Notes: generated by a model not told the origin, from the sequence alone. 5,838 bases of DNA from an uncultured Methanobrevibacter sp. (GCA_902795935.1 CADBMS010000002.1:1-5838); one strand, 5' to 3'. Counted from the first letter of the stretch, positions 1 through 5,790 are shown. Program-made: numbers and translations.

Positions 1-57
1 TAATGAAACAAACATAAAAAAATAACTAAAAAATAAGAAACAACAAAAATTTTTCTA

Positions 58-103
58 AAAATAGAAATTAATTAAAAAAATTTTGCGTCCCAATTTCTAT
101 TTT
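58..103 (-). terminator. Probable carS terminator: long A+T hairpin with T tracts
   Basis: A perfect 12-bp inverted repeat, AAAATAGAAATT at 58-69 and AATTTCTATTTT at 92-103, encloses a 22-base loop holding the only G+C-rich word of this flank (GCGTCCC, 85-91). Read leftward, the stem lies 17 bases after the carS stop and is followed by T runs opposite 57-61 and 45-49. A run of eight T opposite 105-112 lies just before the stem. Archaeal termination relies mainly on T tracts, so the T runs may matter more than the stem. The rest of 1-57 is A-rich and shows nothing else. The element could also serve a rightward gene ending left of the window. Confidence 0.5.
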
Positions 104-120
104 GAAAAAAAAGAATTGAA

Positions 121-657
121 TTAATACCAGACATCTTTAAATCCCAAAGTATATCCCACCATATTTGTTAACAAATGTAATATTGGTGTAATAATAAATG
201 CTACAATTACTATAAAATAATTTTCGAAATAAACAAACGAAGATAATAATAAAGCTCCAACAACAAAATCTAATTGATCTAATAACGGTGCTGGTTGGCC
301 ACGATCAATACCTATTCTTCTTTTGATGAAGCTACCCGCTGCATCACCCATTAACGCACCGAATCCCATAGTAAATCCAAATAAACAACCATGCATTATA
401 GTTAAATTAGGTTCTAATGAAATATATGGAGAAATTATTCCTTGAATTAAACCAACAATAGTTCCAGATAAAGAACCTCCGAATAATCCTCTTAAAGTAA
501 CACCATTACCAATCAATCTTCTACCATCAGAACATTTTTTATTAAAATCAAGTGGTGTCTTACCTGAGAATATTAATGCAAAAATATTTGCAATATATGC
601 TGGCAGCATAAAATATATTGCTGAAACTAAAATAAATACAATATTCATTAAATCCAT
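121..657 (-). CDS. carS: CDP-archaeol synthase (CDP-2,3-bis-(O-geranylgeranyl)-sn-glycerol synthase, DUF46 family)
   Basis: The 178-residue integral membrane protein matches the CarS family in length and motifs. Known role: it transfers CMP from CTP to unsaturated archaetidic acid, giving CDP-archaeol, the precursor for all polar head groups of archaeal ether lipids. Hydrophobic segments lie near residues 5-30, 58-80, 88-106, 130-148 and 149-170. The hydrophilic loop 31-57 (GKTPLDF, then DGRRLIGNG and LRG) and the stretch 104-133 (GD, SFIKRRIGID, PLLDQLDFV) are the family signatures. The first ATG is preferred because GAGGT lies 9 bases upstream; the second ATG, at codon 4, would be 18 bases away. 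Oddity: residues 50-57 read GNGVTLRG, whereas I remember GDGxTWRG in many relatives, so N51 and L55 deviate. The gene diverges from tes, another ether-lipid gene. The family call is firm; the motif comparison is from memory. Confidence 0.93.
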   Translation of the reverse strand: MDLMNIVFILVSAIYFMLPAYIANIFALIFSGKTPLDFNKKCSDGRRLIGNGVTLRGLFGGSLSGTIVGLIQGIISPYISLEPNLTIMHGCLFGFTMGFGALMGDAAGSFIKRRIGIDRGQPAPLLDQLDFVVGALLLSSFVYFENYFIVIVAFIITPILHLLTNMVGYTLGFKDVWY

Positions 658-666
658 TATAAAAAT

Positions 667-671
667 ACCTC
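667..671 (-). promoter_or_regulatory. Ribosome binding site of carS
   Basis: On the minus strand this reads GAGGT, complementary to the CACCUCC end of archaeal 16S rRNA, with a 9-base gap to the ATG at 657-655. It supports that ATG over the in-frame ATG three codons downstream. Confidence 0.75.
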
Positions 672-720
672 GTTAGTAAAAGTAATAATTTTCACAAATA
701 TTATATAAGAATATAGATAT

Positions 721-780
721 AATTTATGATTTATATAAACTGTGAGTCCTACAAGTTAATCAATTTATGTTAATATAAAC
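721..780. repeat. Imperfect 20-bp direct repeat in the carS/tes control region
   Basis: AATTTATGATTTATATAAAC at 721-740 recurs as AATTTATGTTAATATAAAC at 762-780. With one gap, 18 of 20 positions match. The copies start 41 bases apart, about four helical turns, so they would lie on nearly the same face of the DNA. Each copy ends in a TATA-like core; the first core is a perfect palindrome. The copies could be two promoters from a duplication, paired regulator sites, or chance similarity in A+T-rich DNA. Confidence 0.5.
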
Positions 781-822
781 ATGGTAATATTATAAAAAGA
801 TAACTGTAGAATTCAAAGAGAG

Positions 823-827
823 GGTGA
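823..827 (+). promoter_or_regulatory. Ribosome binding site of tes
   Basis: GGTGA, in the wider context AGGGTGA at 821-827, lies 4 bases before the ATG at 832 and 7 before a second in-frame ATG at 835. Either of the two adjacent ATG codons could be used, changing the protein by one residue. Confidence 0.7.
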
Positions 828-831
828 AATA

Positions 832-2304
832 ATGATGATTAAAAAAACTAAAAGTTTATGTCCAATATGCTTAAAAGTTCTAGATGCTGAAGTATATAAT
901 CAAAATGGAAGTATTTGGATACGAAAAGAGTGTCCAGAGCATGGAGTGTATGAAAATACATATTGGAGCAATGAAGAAATTTATAAACAAGCAGAAAATT
1001 GTGACTATAAAGGAGTAGGAATAAATAATCCTCAAACTGACGAAAAAAAAGAATGCCCCCTAGATTGTGGCATATGTCCTGAACATGAAAGTCATACAAT
1101 TTTAGGTTTAATTGATGTAACAAACCGTTGTAACTTAAAATGCCCAATTTGTTTTGCTAATGCAGCGATTTCTAAAAAGATATACGAACCCAGTTTTGAA
1201 GAAATACGTGAAATGTTAAGAAACTTACGTAAAAATCAACCTGTTGCAACACCAGCAATACAATATGCTGGGGGTGAACCAACAGTTAGAAAAGACATTG
1301 TAGAATTAATTCAATTAGCAAAGGATGAAGGATTTACACATATCCAAATTGCAACTAATGGAATTAAATTAGCTAAAAAACCAGATTTAGCAGAAAAATT
1401 AAGAAATGCTGGATTAAATACTATATATCTTCAATTTGATGGATTAACATCAGAAATTTATTTGAAAAATCGAGGAATAGATTTATTGAATATTAAAAAA
1501 GAAGCTATAGAAAACTGTAGAAAAGCAGGCTTAGGAATAGTATTAGTACCAACATTAATAAAAGGAATAAATGAGAATCAAGTAGGGGATATAATAAATT
1601 TTGCAATTGAGAATATGGATATAATTCGCGGAGTTAATTTCCAACCAATATCCTTTTCAGGACGAACTCCATCAAATCAAGTTGAAGAACAAAGAATAAC
1701 TATTCCAGATTTTGAAAAATTAGTAGAACAACAAACTAATAATGACATTACAATAGAAGATTTCCATCCAGCTTCCTGTATACGACCTATATCAGATTTA
1801 GTTGAAATATTAGAAGGTAAACCCCAAATAACTTTTACTTGCCACCAACATTGTGGAACTGCAACTTATTTATTCATTGATGGTGAAAAAAGAATACCTA
1901 TAACTCGAGTTATTGATGTTAATAAATTTTTTGAAGTAATTGAAAAAAATAATACAAAGTTAAAAAATGCAAAACTTGCTAAGAAAACATTAACTTTAGC
2001 AAAAGCAACAAAAGAATTAACAAAAACTGTTAATATGGATAATGTACCTAGTAATTTAGATATAAAAGAAATTCTATCTACTGTATTTAAAGAAAGGACA
2101 TACAGTGCATTGGGGGATTTCCATTATAATACCTTATTAATTGGCTGTATGCATTTCATGGATCCTTTTAATTTTGATACAGATAGGAGTAAAAGGTGTG
2201 TTATTCATTATGCTATTCCAGACGGAAGAATTATACCATTTTGTACAATGAATTCTTTATATCGCGAAGAAATAGAAGAAAAATATTCAAAAACAATGAA
2301 GTAA
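832..2304 (+). CDS. tes: Tetraether lipid synthase (Tes), radical SAM enzyme of the MJ0619 family
   Basis: Known role of the family: Tes couples the saturated phytanyl tail ends of two diether lipids, or of both chains, to make membrane-spanning tetraethers (GDGT). The 490-residue length is close to the M. jannaschii enzyme MJ0619. Visible cofactor sites are an N-terminal CPIC at 10-13 with CPEH at 34-37, a cysteine group C75, C79 and C82 (CPLDCGIC), the radical SAM motif C100-NLK-C104-PI-C107, the SAM-binding GGEP at 147-150, and C-terminal cysteines C316, C337, C341, C439, C456 and C471. Seventeen cysteines in all fit the several Fe-S clusters plus a rubredoxin-like iron reported for MJ0619. 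No transmembrane segment is evident, so membrane association would be peripheral. Divergent carS supports a lipid role. MJ0619 was earlier proposed to be a methanopterin ring methylase. Archaea may carry several paralogs, so the exact coupling reaction is inferred. Confidence 0.87.
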   Translation: MMIKKTKSLCPICLKVLDAEVYNQNGSIWIRKECPEHGVYENTYWSNEEIYKQAENCDYKGVGINNPQTDEKKECPLDCGICPEHESHTILGLIDVTNRCNLKCPICFANAAISKKIYEPSFEEIREMLRNLRKNQPVATPAIQYAGGEPTVRKDIVELIQLAKDEGFTHIQIATNGIKLAKKPDLAEKLRNAGLNTIYLQFDGLTSEIYLKNRGIDLLNIKKEAIENCRKAGLGIVLVPTLIKGINENQVGDIINFAIENMDIIRGVNFQPISFSGRTPSNQVEEQRITIPDFEKLVEQQTNNDITIEDFHPASCIRPISDLVEILEGKPQITFTCHQHCGTATYLFIDGEKRIPITRVIDVNKFFEVIEKNNTKLKNAKLAKKTLTLAKATKELTKTVNMDNVPSNLDIKEILSTVFKERTYSALGDFHYNTLLIGCMHFMDPFNFDTDRSKRCVIHYAIPDGRIIPFCTMNSLYREEIEEKYSKTMK

Positions 2305-2351
2305 TTAATTACATATTAATTAATTCTAAATTATTAAAAATAATAAAAAAG

Positions 2352-2359
2352 TATATTTT
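2352..2359 (+). promoter_or_regulatory. Possible TATA box for hacB
   Basis: TATATTTT is preceded by the purine-rich stretch AAAAAAG (2345-2351) that could act as a BRE. A start near 2380 would leave a leader of about 25 bases. The whole 101-base gap after tes is nearly pure A+T, so the assignment is weak, and read-through from tes is equally possible. Confidence 0.3.
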
Positions 2360-2387
2360 AAAATTAAAAAAATAAATAATTAATTAA

Positions 2388-2393
2388 AAGGAG
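2388..2393 (+). promoter_or_regulatory. Ribosome binding site of hacB, long spacing
   Basis: AAGGAG lies 12 bases before the ATG at 2406, longer than for the other genes here. No closer in-frame start codon exists, so the ATG stands. Confidence 0.6.
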
Positions 2394-2405
2394 AAATTAA
2401 TATTT

Positions 2406-2900
2406 ATGAATTCAATAATTGAAGGAAAAGTTTGGAAGTTTGGAGATAATATTGATACAGACATTATAATACCTGGACGATATTTAAGAACTTTTAGTTT
2501 GGATGATTTAGCATCACATGTTATGGAAGGTATAAGTTACGATTTTGCTAAAGAAGTTAAAGATGGAGATATAATTGTTGCAGGTTCAAATTTTGGATGT
2601 GGATCTTCTAGAGAACAAGCCCCAACATCTTTAAAACATGCTGGAGTTTCTGCAATTATTGCTAAATCATTTGCAAGAATTTTTTACAGAAACGCCATAA
2701 ATATTGGTTTACCCGTTATTATTGCAGATATTAAAGTTAATGAAAGAGAAAAATTAAAAATAGACCTAAATAAGGGAACTATAATTAATTTAAATACTAA
2801 TATTTCATATGAAATCCAAACATTCAAACCATTTATGATGGATATTTTGAAAAATGGTGGTTTAGTTAAACATTATCTTAAAACTTCAAAAATTGAATAA
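2406..2900 (+). CDS. hacB: Homoaconitase small subunit (3-isopropylmalate dehydratase small subunit family)
   Basis: A complete 164-residue aconitase swivel-domain protein of the short LeuD/HacB type. The signature GSNFGCGSSREQAP is at 60-73, with the substrate-contacting serines and arginine in CGSSRE, and the early KFGDNIDTDIIIPGRY segment is at 11-26. The specificity loop at 26-29 reads YLRT. In methanogens YLRT is the form described for homoaconitase (MJ1271 of M. jannaschii), while isopropylmalate isomerases carry other residues there. I therefore infer a role in coenzyme B (2-oxosuberate) synthesis, converting homocitrate and its longer homologs through cis-homoaconitates to homoisocitrates, rather than leucine synthesis. 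It needs a large Fe-S subunit (HacA), which is not in the window. It shares no obvious pathway with either neighbour. The family is certain; the substrate rests on the loop. Confidence 0.88.
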   Translation: MNSIIEGKVWKFGDNIDTDIIIPGRYLRTFSLDDLASHVMEGISYDFAKEVKDGDIIVAGSNFGCGSSREQAPTSLKHAGVSAIIAKSFARIFYRNAINIGLPVIIADIKVNEREKLKIDLNKGTIINLNTNISYEIQTFKPFMMDILKNGGLVKHYLKTSKIE

Positions 2901-2939
2901 AAATCAGTGCTTTCATTATTTATCATCTCAAAGAGGAAC

Positions 2940-2947
2940 TTTATATA
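2940..2947 (+). promoter_or_regulatory. Probable TATA box for the zinc-finger/methylthiotransferase unit
   Basis: TTTATATA, preceded by the purine-rich AAGAGGAAC (2931-2939) as a possible BRE, is one of the best consensus boxes in the window. Initiation near 2970 would give a leader of about 35 bases to the ATG at 3005. The 3005 gene also has GGAG at 2991-2994, 10 bases before its start. Confidence 0.5.
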
Positions 2948-3004
2948 ATATATAGACTATATAAAAAACTAAAATTTAACTATTTTTTATGGAGTAATTT
3001 AAAA

Positions 3005-3640
3005 ATGAAATGCCCTATTTGTGGATCTTATTCTGTAGATATTTTAAAATCTAAATTAGAAGATTCTAAAAATCATGAAATAGAAAAATTAATTTTAAAA
3101 TGTGGTGATTGTGAAACTGTTTTTAGAGATACAATAAAACATAAAAAGCCTATTGATTTTCGAATTATCATTAGTGAACTAGACCATTCTTATAAAGAAT
3201 TTATAAAAATATACCCTGAAGACATTTTATCTGTAGGGGATGTATTGATTGTTGATGATAAAAATGTAGAAATCACTTCTTTAGAAAATAAAAAAGGAGG
3301 TAGGGTGAGTAGAAGTATTGCTTCAGATTTAGTTACAATTTGGGCTTCTTCTATCGACATACCAATTAGAATTGGAGTTTCTATTGATTTTCATGGAATA
3401 ACTTCATCTTATAAAATAGATGTTAATAGAGATTTAAAAGTTCAAATAGGAGATGTGTTTAAAATTGAAAATATTTATTTTAGAGTAGATTCATTGAAAA
3501 CTATTGAACGTAAAATGAGAAAAGGCTTTGCTATTGCATCTGTAATTAAAAGAATTTATGGTAAACCTTTAAATCATAAAGCACCATTCCAGATTGATTT
3601 AACAGAGCATATAATTAAATCAACTAAAAATAAGGAATAA
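3005..3640 (+). CDS. HVO_0476-family archaeal zinc-finger protein
   Basis: This 211-residue soluble protein starts with a zinc ribbon, CPIC at 3-6 and CGDC at 33-36, spaced as one four-cysteine metal site. After a short linker it has a beta-rich body. Two similar segments stand out: SVGDVLIVDDKNVEITSLE (76-94) and a QIGDV-containing stretch whose SLKTIE corresponds to SLE (about residues 140-165). Between them lies SRSIASDLVTIW (102-113). The order and spacing of these blocks match what I remember of haloarchaeal HVO_0476, whose biochemical function is unknown to me. The ribbon may bind nucleic acid or a protein partner; that is inference. The gene ends 11 bases before a tRNA-modifying enzyme, so the two are probably co-transcribed and a translation or RNA-related role is plausible. 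Start chosen by GGAG 10 bases upstream. Confidence 0.8.
   Translation: MKCPICGSYSVDILKSKLEDSKNHEIEKLILKCGDCETVFRDTIKHKKPIDFRIIISELDHSYKEFIKIYPEDILSVGDVLIVDDKNVEITSLENKKGGRVSRSIASDLVTIWASSIDIPIRIGVSIDFHGITSSYKIDVNRDLKVQIGDVFKIENIYFRVDSLKTIERKMRKGFAIASVIKRIYGKPLNHKAPFQIDLTEHIIKSTKNKE
3296..3301 (+). other. Strong internal Shine-Dalgarno-like site
   Basis: AAGGAGGT (3294-3301) inside the zinc-finger gene is the best match in the window to the 16S rRNA 3' end. A GTG (codon 101) starts 3 bases after it, in frame. Initiation there would give a 111-residue product lacking the zinc ribbon, but the spacing is shorter than usual. The site may simply be the result of coding Lys-Lys-Gly-Gly-Arg. Confidence 0.3.
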
Positions 3641-3651
3641 GTGGGATATTC

Positions 3652-4923
3652 ATGAAGATATATATTGAAACATTGGGTTGTACATTTAATAACGCTGATT
3701 CTCAAATAATGGCAGGGTTATTAGTTAAAGAAGGAGTGACTATTGTTGATTCTGTTGAAGAATCTGATATAGTAATTTTAAATACATGTTATGTTAAACA
3801 TCCCACAGAACATAAAGTTATTAATAAAATTAAAAAATTTGAAGATAATTTTCCAAACAAAAAATTAATTGTTTCAGGATGTATGGTTGAGATTGAACCT
3901 GATAAATTAGATAAACTAGGACCCAATATTAATTGGATTGGACCACATCAAATTAAAAAAGTAGTTGATGTTGTTAAAGCCACATCTAAGGATAAAATGT
4001 TAAGAGTTACTGGTTTTTCTGGTGAAGAAAAAGTAGGTTTACCTAAATTAAGAAAAAATCCTTTAATTCATATAATTCAAATATGTGAGGGTTGTTTAGG
4101 TAAATGTAGTTATTGTTGTACTAAATTTGCTCGTGGAAACCTTCAAAGTTATCCTTTAGAACATATAAAAAAAGAAGCACAACAAGCATTAAACGATGGT
4201 TGTGTTGAAATTCAAATAACTGCTCAAGATACTGCGGCATTTGGCAGGGATACTGGTGAAAAATTATCAGATTTAATTAAAGAGATATGTTCACTTGATG
4301 GTGATTTTAGAGTTCGTGTTGGTATGATGCATCCTCGTAACATGTTATATGATCTTGATAATTTAATTGATGCTTTTAAACTAAAAAATGTTTATAAATT
4401 CATTCATATTCCTATTCAAAGTGGAAACAATCAAGTGTTAAAAGATATGCATAGAGGTTATACTGTTGAACAATTTAAAGATATGGTTAATAAAATAAGA
4501 AATGAAATTCCTGAAATTTCAATTGCAACCGATATCATTGTAGGATATCCCACTGAAAGTGAAAATGCATTTAATGATACTTGTAAATTAATACGTGAAG
4601 TTAAACCTAATTTTATTCATCTTTCTAAATATAAACATAGATATAATACTGAATCCTCTTTTATGGAAGAACTTCATTTTTCTATATTGAAAAAAAGATC
4701 TAAAGATATTGAATTTTTAAAAATGAATATAACTAAAGAAGATAATTTAAAATTAATTAATACTAATCAAGAAATTTTAATTGTTGAAAAAGGACGTAAA
4801 GGTGGTTTAATAGGGCGTACTAACTCATATATACCAGTAATAGTTCAAAATGGTGAACTTGGATCCTTTGAAAATGTTAAAATTTCTGAAGTTACTAGTA
4901 CCTATCTCAAAGCATTAAATTAA
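3652..4923 (+). CDS. tRNA t6A37 methylthiotransferase, archaeal MtaB/CDKAL1 type (radical SAM)
   Basis: The 423-residue protein has the three parts of the methylthiotransferase family. The N-terminal UPF0004 domain holds cluster ligands C10 (TLGC), C46 (LNTC) and C77 (VSGC). The central radical SAM domain has C148, C152 and C155 in CLGKCSYCC, then ITAQDTAAFGRD at 189-200 and HIPIQSGN at 252-259. The C-terminal TRAM domain covers about 365-420. Known role: converting N6-threonylcarbamoyladenosine 37 of ANN-decoding tRNAs to its 2-methylthio form. The QDTAAFGRD block points to the archaeal/eukaryotic CDKAL1 branch rather than MiaB. Oddity: the segment usually resembling RPGT reads RYNT (330-333), so the Pro-Gly is lost while Arg and Thr remain. 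The upstream Shine-Dalgarno is weak (GGGAT, 4 bases before ATG), so translation may be coupled to the zinc-finger gene. A later start would remove C10. Confidence 0.92.
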   Translation: MKIYIETLGCTFNNADSQIMAGLLVKEGVTIVDSVEESDIVILNTCYVKHPTEHKVINKIKKFEDNFPNKKLIVSGCMVEIEPDKLDKLGPNINWIGPHQIKKVVDVVKATSKDKMLRVTGFSGEEKVGLPKLRKNPLIHIIQICEGCLGKCSYCCTKFARGNLQSYPLEHIKKEAQQALNDGCVEIQITAQDTAAFGRDTGEKLSDLIKEICSLDGDFRVRVGMMHPRNMLYDLDNLIDAFKLKNVYKFIHIPIQSGNNQVLKDMHRGYTVEQFKDMVNKIRNEIPEISIATDIIVGYPTESENAFNDTCKLIREVKPNFIHLSKYKHRYNTESSFMEELHFSILKKRSKDIEFLKMNITKEDNLKLINTNQEILIVEKGRKGGLIGRTNSYIPVIVQNGELGSFENVKISEVTSTYLKALN

Positions 4924-4988
4924 TTTATTTTGATTACAATCCCTGTAAAAATAGTAAATTAATAATAATATTCATTTTTAATGGAAAT

Positions 4989-4997
4989 TAATATATA
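4989..4997 (+). promoter_or_regulatory. Possible TATA box for the zinc-ribbon membrane protein
   Basis: TAATATATA follows GGAAAT (4983-4988), a possible BRE. A start near 5015-5020 would leave a leader of about 20 bases. It lies in the 115-base A+T-rich gap after the methylthiotransferase gene, which holds no other feature I can support. Confidence 0.4.
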
Positions 4998-5026
4998 TTA
5001 GTTTCATTATATCCAATAAATATAAT

Positions 5027-5033
5027 AAGGTGA
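5027..5033 (+). promoter_or_regulatory. Ribosome binding site that fixes the start at 5039
   Basis: AAGGTGA is a good Shine-Dalgarno 5 bases before the ATG at 5039-5041. The in-frame GTG at 5030-5032 lies inside this site, so it is very unlikely to be a start codon even though it opens a reading frame three codons longer. Confidence 0.75.
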
Positions 5034-5038
5034 AATAT

Positions 5039-5728
5039 ATGGCATTTGTAGGATGTGGTGAATGTGGGGGTTACTTTGAATTAGAACCTGACGAATCTTT
5101 TTATGATTTTGATTATTGTTGGTGTGGTGGAAAATTATTATATTATCAAACATATCAAGACATCTTAGATAATAAACCAACAGAACCAACTATGCAAATA
5201 AATAATAATATAGATACTTTACAAGAAATTGAAGAATCTGAAGCATTTAATTTTGAAGAAGAAACTATTCCATCAAAAAACAGGATAATTAATAAAATTA
5301 ATTTTGTAGGAATATTCTCAGGTTTATGTATGTTCATATCATTAACATTAATTTCTTACGTACTATGTTTTGAATATTTGTATAATACTGCAATTGATGT
5401 GTTTAACTCAACTAATGATTTTTATTACACACTTGCGACATTAGGATTTTTAACTTACTTCATTATCTTTTTTATCTCAGTATCTTCATCGGGAATGGTT
5501 ACATTTATTGGAAGATCTAAAAATTATACAACAGGTTTTATAAATGGAATACTTTTTGGTTTAATAATATTACTCGCAATAACTTGTTATATCATTATAA
5601 ATATGGGATTTAATTCAATATTAATGATGATTCTTATTATGGGAACCATATTTATAACATTATGCGCATTTGGTGGAATTTCAGGAATATTTATAAGAAA
5701 AATATTATTTCCTAATCGAAATAATTAA
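5039..5728 (+). CDS. Zinc-ribbon membrane protein of unknown function, four predicted helices
   Basis: I do not recognise a characterised family. The 229-residue protein has three parts. Residues 1-36 form a small zinc-ribbon-like module, with CGEC at 6-9, an acidic Tyr/Phe-rich turn, then CWC at 27-29 followed by GGKL. Residues 37-84 are a polar linker rich in Glu, Asn and Gln, probably disordered. Residues about 88-111, 131-156, 165-188 and 194-218 are four hydrophobic helices, ending in a short basic tail (RKILFPNRNN). Very similar CxxCGGYxxLxP modules are, from memory, common at the start of membrane proteins in Methanobacteriales. The helical part resembles TIGR04086/YrzE-like small membrane proteins only in size and helix number. 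An even helix count puts ribbon and tail on the same side, probably the cytoplasm by the positive-inside rule. It appears to be a single-gene unit with its own promoter and terminator. Confidence 0.75.
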   Translation: MAFVGCGECGGYFELEPDESFYDFDYCWCGGKLLYYQTYQDILDNKPTEPTMQINNNIDTLQEIEESEAFNFEEETIPSKNRIINKINFVGIFSGLCMFISLTLISYVLCFEYLYNTAIDVFNSTNDFYYTLATLGFLTYFIIFFISVSSSGMVTFIGRSKNYTTGFINGILFGLIILLAITCYIIINMGFNSILMMILIMGTIFITLCAFGGISGIFIRKILFPNRNN

Positions 5729-5748
5729 TATTTAAATAAATTAATATT

Positions 5749-5790
5749 AAAAGGCTTTGTAGAAAACCTTTTTTTCTAATTTTTATTTTT
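5749..5790 (+). terminator. Hairpin plus T-rich terminator
   Basis: AAAAGG at 5749-5754 pairs with CCTTTT at 5767-5772. Inside, TTT (5756-5758) can pair with AAA around a GTAG loop. The stem runs into a T-rich tract (5769-5790, broken by CTAA and A). It sits 20 bases after the stop of the membrane-protein gene, fitting archaeal T-tract termination. From 5791 to the window end there is only A+T-rich DNA with no supportable feature. Confidence 0.7.

Larger units (their letters stand above)
658..831. promoter_or_regulatory. Divergent carS/tes promoter region
   Basis: This 174-base gap must hold the promoters of both lipid genes. TATA-like candidates are TTATATAA at 701-708 (palindromic; well placed for a leftward carS start near 680), TTTATATAAA at 730-739 (a perfect 10-bp palindrome, usable in either direction), TTAATATAA at 770-778 (rightward start expected near 800) and ATTATAAAA at 788-796 (rightward start near 815). 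The rule used is initiation about 25 bases downstream of the box in archaea. Which boxes are used cannot be decided by eye in such A+T-rich DNA. I see no open reading frame or structured RNA here. Confidence 0.6.

Noticed and set aside
848..1147. A 99-codon open frame on the minus strand inside tes.
   Set aside because: It lies opposite the cysteine-rich N-terminal part of an unmistakable radical SAM gene, has no family resemblance and is explained by the complement of that coding sequence.
832..2304. Methanopterin ring methylase as the function of the radical SAM gene.
   Set aside because: That was an earlier proposal for MJ0619; later biochemical and structural work on the family supports tetraether synthesis, and the divergent carS gene agrees with a lipid role.
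2302..2325. A small A+T-only inverted repeat (TAATTAAT...ATTAATTA) at the tes stop codon, with TAATTAATT again at 2377-2385.
   Set aside because: The stem has no G-C pair and no T tract follows; such words are expected by chance in a nearly pure A+T gap.
4981..5001. A six-codon ATG-to-TAG frame upstream of the last gene.
   Set aside because: It has no Shine-Dalgarno, overlaps the likely TATA box and would probably lie before the transcription start.
5007..5337. Two overlapping 60-codon minus-strand frames across the start of the last gene.
   Set aside because: Both lie largely opposite the zinc-ribbon and linker codons, show no recognisable domain and are explained by A+T-rich composition.
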